Source of the DNA: Candidatus Microthrix subdominans
GTDB taxonomy: Bacteria > Actinomycetota > Acidimicrobiia > Acidimicrobiales > Microtrichaceae
Direction: 5' to 3'
Assembly: GCA_016719385.1 (NCBI GenBank)
Contig: JADJZA010000011.1
Span: 62,001-126,000, forward strand
DNA: 64,000 bases
Made by a program: the position numbers and the translations under genes. Below are positions 61,174 through 64,000 of the stretch, in pieces. Each line of letters begins with the position of its first letter. The first letter of the stretch is position 1. The notes under the pieces were generated by a model. That model had not been told where the DNA came from. It saw only the letters and a program-made list of their open reading frames with translations, and made no database searches.

Positions 61174-63218
61174 TGGGCATCCTCTTCGGGTTCGGTGCGG
61201 TAGTGGTAGCGGTAGGCCTCGGTGAACCCAAGCTTCCCGTAGACGCTGCGGCCGGTCTTGTTGGACTCCTCCACCTGCAGGTAGGCCAGCCGGCAGCCGG
61301 CCCGGGTGCCCCAGGCGGCCAGCTCGGAGAGCACGGCGGCTGCCAGCCCCCGCCGCCGCCGGGCGGTTCGGGTCCACATCGAGAACACCCCCAGCCATGG
61401 GCCGTCGACGATGCCGGCACCGACCGCCTGGGTCTCGACGTCACCCTCCGGGTTGTCGTCGGGCTCCAGGGCGGCGGCAAATCGCCGGCGTCCCAGGGCG
61501 AGCGGTGCGCCAGGTTTTGGAAGGTCGCGCTGCAGGGTCCCCAGCCCGGGCTCGACGATCGGTGAGCGTTCGGCGGCGCCGTACATGATCGACAGGTCCG
61601 CTTCGGAGGTGTCGCCGGCCAGGTCGTCGAAGCCGACCAGCCACGATGGAAACGGCCGGTGGTGCGACACCAGCGGAACCTTGGCCCGACGTTCGCAGCG
61701 GTTGCGGATCTCGCGCAGGTCGCCCACCATGACCACGGTGGGCGCCTCGATCTGCCAACCCCGTTCGGCCAGCGCTTCATCCAGACCCTCGGGGTCGCTG
61801 AGCGGCGAGACGATCACCCGGGCGGGCAGTTCGAGTTGGGCGTAGCGCTCCCGCACGATGCGCAGGGCGTCGTCGATCTCGAGGCCGGGGAGGCCGTGCG
61901 TGTCGACCGAGTTGGCCCGCCGTCGGCCGCCGCCGGCAACGCGCATGCTCCAGCCGCCCAGCGCCTCGATCGGGACGTTGGCGAACGCCCGCCCGGCCAC
62001 ATCGCTCAGCTGCTCCACCTCGGCGGGGCTGGCGGGTGAGGGTACGTGGACCTCCGGTCGCACGGTGGCCAGCTTCAGCTGACCGATGCCCCGCACCTCA
62101 CGGGCGAGGCGCAACGGAGACCAGGCGAACCCGGTGGTGCTGCCCGGTTCGGAGGGCAGCTTGGCCGCCTCATCCGCGTCCGTGTCGCCCGTCGCGCCCT
62201 CGGCGGCATCGTCCGGCTCGGGTTCGGGGGCCAGGTCGGCGGGTGCCAGCACCGTGCCCGGGTTGGCGAGGGAGGCCAGGCGGTGGGCCAGGTTGACCGC
62301 CGGGCCGATCAGATCGCCGTCCTGGTCGATCGCCGGTCCGGAGGCAAACCCGGCACGAAGCGTGGTGAGCGATTCGTCGACGTCGCACAGGTCGATCAGG
62401 CGCCAGGCGATGGCGGCGGCACACTCGACGTTGGGGGCGGCAAACATCACCTCGTCGCCGATCATCTTGATGACGCGTCCCCCCAGCGCCGAGACCGTGT
62501 CGTAGGCCAGGTCGTCGAAGCGATCCATGGCCGCCGCCAGCTCGGCCTCGTTCAGCTGCTCGGTCAGCTCGGTGAACTCGACCAGGTCGGCGAAGCCGAC
62601 CACCGCCGTGTGGGTGTCGGCCTCCTCGGTCCCCACCGCCAGCACGACGCGCTGGGCGGCGGAGGCCAGGTGTCGGCGCCAGACGAGGCCCAGGGTCTGG
62701 TCGAGCATCGGCAGGGTGATCTTGACCGCGTCCACCAGCTGGGCCAGGTCCAGGTCGTCGATCATCGACCCTTCGGCGCTCAGGCCGCCCTCGACGGTCA
62801 GCGCCTCGATGAAGGCGGCCACGGCGGCCGATGACACCCGGGCCATCGATGAGCCGAGCACCCGGTTGAGCGCCAGCTGTCGTTCCAGGTCGATGGCACC
62901 CGCATCGATGGCGGTCTTGATCACCTCGACGATCGCCAGGTCGTCCTCGGAGAACGCCGCCTCGCCAGATGGAAGGTCGGGAAACCCCAGGGACCGTCGC
63001 ATGCGGAGCAGGATCGGGGCCGGGACTTCGGTCTTGGCGGCGAACTGTTCGACGGTCCAACGGGGCGGATGGATGCCCAGCATCGACGTGACCAGCTGGG
63101 CCATCGCTTCGGGATGCTCGGTGGCCGCATCGGCGGCGCGACCGTGCAGCCGGCGGCCGGCCTCGGGCACCGGAACCGGGGGCAGCCTGGGCAGGGCCTC
63201 GCCGGCGGCCGGTGCCAC
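61170..63218 (-). CDS. class III adenylate/guanylate cyclase fused to a GNAT acetyltransferase
   Basis: One uninterrupted frame joins three parts. Residues about 38-140 (WTVEQFAAKTEVPAPILLR to FIEAL) look like the helical regulatory domain of Rv1264-type pH-sensing cyclases. Residues about 195-370 are the cyclase, with metal Asp in FADLVEFTEL, Lys and Asp in VIKMIGDEVMF, and Asn/Arg in GPAVNLAHRLASLANPG, so all main catalytic residues are present. Residues about 395-682 are acetyltransferase-like. EALGGWSMRVAGGGRRRANS resembles Rv0428c-type N-terminal halves, and the acetyl-CoA loop is RTARRRRGLAAAV. The start is unclear: GTG 63218 or ATG 63104 are candidates, and the frame is open to 63515. 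It heads the fatty-acid operon below it by a 4-nt overlap. The pairing suggests cAMP-linked lysine acetylation, which is inference. Confidence 0.85.
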   Translation of the reverse strand: MAPAAGEALPRLPPVPVPEAGRRLHGRAADAATEHPEAMAQLVTSMLGIHPPRWTVEQFAAKTEVPAPILLRMRRSLGFPDLPSGEAAFSEDDLAIVEVIKTAIDAGAIDLERQLALNRVLGSSMARVSSAAVAAFIEALTVEGGLSAEGSMIDDLDLAQLVDAVKITLPMLDQTLGLVWRRHLASAAQRVVLAVGTEEADTHTAVVGFADLVEFTELTEQLNEAELAAAMDRFDDLAYDTVSALGGRVIKMIGDEVMFAAPNVECAAAIAWRLIDLCDVDESLTTLRAGFASGPAIDQDGDLIGPAVNLAHRLASLANPGTVLAPADLAPEPEPDDAAEGATGDTDADEAAKLPSEPGSTTGFAWSPLRLAREVRGIGQLKLATVRPEVHVPSPASPAEVEQLSDVAGRAFANVPIEALGGWSMRVAGGGRRRANSVDTHGLPGLEIDDALRIVRERYAQLELPARVIVSPLSDPEGLDEALAERGWQIEAPTVVMVGDLREIRNRCERRAKVPLVSHHRPFPSWLVGFDDLAGDTSEADLSIMYGAAERSPIVEPGLGTLQRDLPKPGAPLALGRRRFAAALEPDDNPEGDVETQAVGAGIVDGPWLGVFSMWTRTARRRRGLAAAVLSELAAWGTRAGCRLAYLQVEESNKTGRSVYGKLGFTEAYRYHYRTEPEEDAQ

Positions 63219-63443
63219 CGGGCCGGGGTCCGCCAAGACGATCCGGGGTTCCGTTCCGCCGGGGCCGATCGCGTCGTCGTCGCTGGTCGAAGGAGTGCTG
63301 ATGGTTCCTATCTTGGACGCTGCGGGGTGGTGCGCGCAGCCGTTTGGGCGAGCGCCACCCGTTTTCACGGCCGGGCCGTCCGCACGGTGGTCCTCAATCG
63401 CCGGCCCGATCCCGGCGGTCGAGCACGGAACTACGGTGCGGGG

Positions 63444-64000
63444 GTGGCCAAGCTCCGCTTCTTCTTCGGCACGATGGGCTCGGGCAAGAGCACCCAGGCG
63501 CTCCAGATCCACCACAACCTTCGGTCCCGCAGGCTGACCGGGGTGCTCGCCACCAAGCTGGACCGGTCCGGTGGGCAGGTGTCATCGCGGCTGGGGGTGG
63601 CCGCCGAGGCGCTGGAGGTGACCGACACGATGAACCTGGTCGAACTTCTGGCCCCCGACGCGCCCGGCCCGGATGCCGCCGCCGCTCGCCGTCAGGCCGC
63701 CGGCCCGGTGACCTATGTGGTCGCCGACGAGGCTCAGTTCTACGCCGAGGCCCAGGTGGAACAGCTTGCCGAACTGGTCGACCTTCACGGCGTGGAGGTC
63801 TATGCCTTTGGATTGTTGACCAGCTTTCAGGGTCGCCTGTTTCCGGCGACGGCGCGGTGGCTGGAGCTGGCCGATGAGCGTTCCGAGCTGCAGGTTGAGG
63901 CCCGGTGCTGGTGCGGGTCGCGGGCCACCCACAATGCCCGGCTCATCGACGGAGCCCAGACCTTCGATGGTGACCTGCTCGTCGTCGGCGACACCCCGCC
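63444..64000 (+). CDS. tdk: thymidine kinase (3' end outside window)
   Basis: GTG 63444 starts AKLRFFFGTMGSGKSTQALQ, with the P-loop GTMGSGKST at residues 9-17 typical of type II thymidine kinases. VVADEAQFYAEAQVEQLA (about 95) gives the catalytic DEAQF motif. YAFGLLTSFQGRLFPATARW follows, then the zinc region CWCGSRATHNARL. It phosphorylates thymidine in salvage. The frame runs to the last base, so about 10-15 residues are probably missing. It is divergent from the cyclase-GNAT gene. Confidence 0.94.
   Translation, partial: MAKLRFFFGTMGSGKSTQALQIHHNLRSRRLTGVLATKLDRSGGQVSSRLGVAAEALEVTDTMNLVELLAPDAPGPDAAAARRQAAGPVTYVVADEAQFYAEAQVEQLAELVDLHGVEVYAFGLLTSFQGRLFPATARWLELADERSELQVEARCWCGSRATHNARLIDGAQTFDGDLLVVGDTP

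Noticed and set aside
58855..61203. 782-codon plus-strand frame opposite the hydrolase, SDR and hydratase
   Set aside because: All three minus-strand genes have clear family motifs. The plus frame is Gly/Val/His-rich composition only.

Overview
The window is 64 kb of a high-GC chromosome, roughly two-thirds G+C, with frequent GTG and TTG starts and many 4-nt start/stop overlaps. The gene content points to an actinobacterium. Supporting signs are a SAM-I/IV-type riboswitch, a DUF222-HNH protein, an AMIN-like lipoprotein, a KorAB 2-oxoglutarate:ferredoxin oxidoreductase and a class III cyclase with an actinobacterial-style regulatory region. A member of the Acidimicrobiia is my best guess, but that is inference. 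Nearly all of the window is ordinary chromosome. There is no prophage, CRISPR array or intact insertion sequence.

Layout. 0-8.8 kb: tail of a DEAD-box helicase, an orphan-looking DNA methyltransferase, an AMIN lipoprotein, a small membrane protein, a riboswitch-headed methionine operon (metX and a PLP sulfhydrylase), an Fpg-like DNA glycosylase and an acidic/Pro-rich membrane protein. 8.8-12.1 kb: three single tRNA genes (Gly, Cys, Val) alternating with an AGPS-like flavoprotein and a Gln/Pro-rich membrane protein. 12.1-17.2 kb: envelope-sugar genes (DUF2064, GT2, dTDP-rhamnose-4-epimerase-like, GT-C-like), a hydrolase and a tiny helical protein. 17.2-30.9 kb: a discontinuous his/trp locus, hisD-hisC, then a 4-kb block (Lys/Ala-rich protein and three exported lipoproteins), then hisB-hisH-hisF, korA-korB, a GroES-like gene, hisI and trpE. 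No hisA is seen. 30.9-33.8 kb: two toxin-antitoxin pairs and a frame-broken DUF222-HNH gene. 33.9-40.4 kb: a NirK-like oxidase fused to a cupredoxin, a NuoF-like protein, a quinone-reductase-like MDR, an EEP hydrolase and an acyl-CoA dehydrogenase. 40.4-40.8 kb: a G/C homopolymer tract that looks like poor consensus. 40.9-50.9 kb: acyl-CoA ligase, pirin, enoyl-CoA hydratase, SelO, YgfZ and a FAD-oxidoreductase/DUF1365/CFA-synthase lipid operon. 51-54.5 kb: rpiB, trpC, a J-domain protein, trpF and deoC. 54.7-55.3 kb: a decayed IS630 element beside a truncated secretory gene. 55.5-63.2 kb: a CoA-disulfide-reductase/NADH-oxidase-like flavoenzyme, then a minus-strand fatty-acid operon headed by a cyclase-acetyltransferase fusion. 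63.4 kb to the end: thymidine kinase, cut by the window edge.

The strongest candidates for new biology are three. First, a class III nucleotide cyclase fused to a GNAT acetyltransferase heads an operon that encodes an acyl-CoA ligase. Second, a NirK-like copper oxidase keeps its copper ligands but has Asn where nitrite reductases carry the catalytic His, and it is fused to a cupredoxin. Third, a three-lipoprotein operon (cupredoxin, beta-helix, DUF1996) sits inside the histidine locus.

Caution on sequence quality: from about 32.7 kb onward at least nine conserved genes carry single-base frame breaks, usually in short homopolymers (HNH, selO, ygfZ, the FAD oxidoreductase, DUF1365, cfa, trpC, the CoADR-like gene and an acyl-CoA ligase). 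The NuoF-like gene may carry another. Together with the 40.4-40.8 kb tract, this suggests uncorrected consensus errors more than true pseudogenes. I annotate these as whole genes and state where each frame changes.
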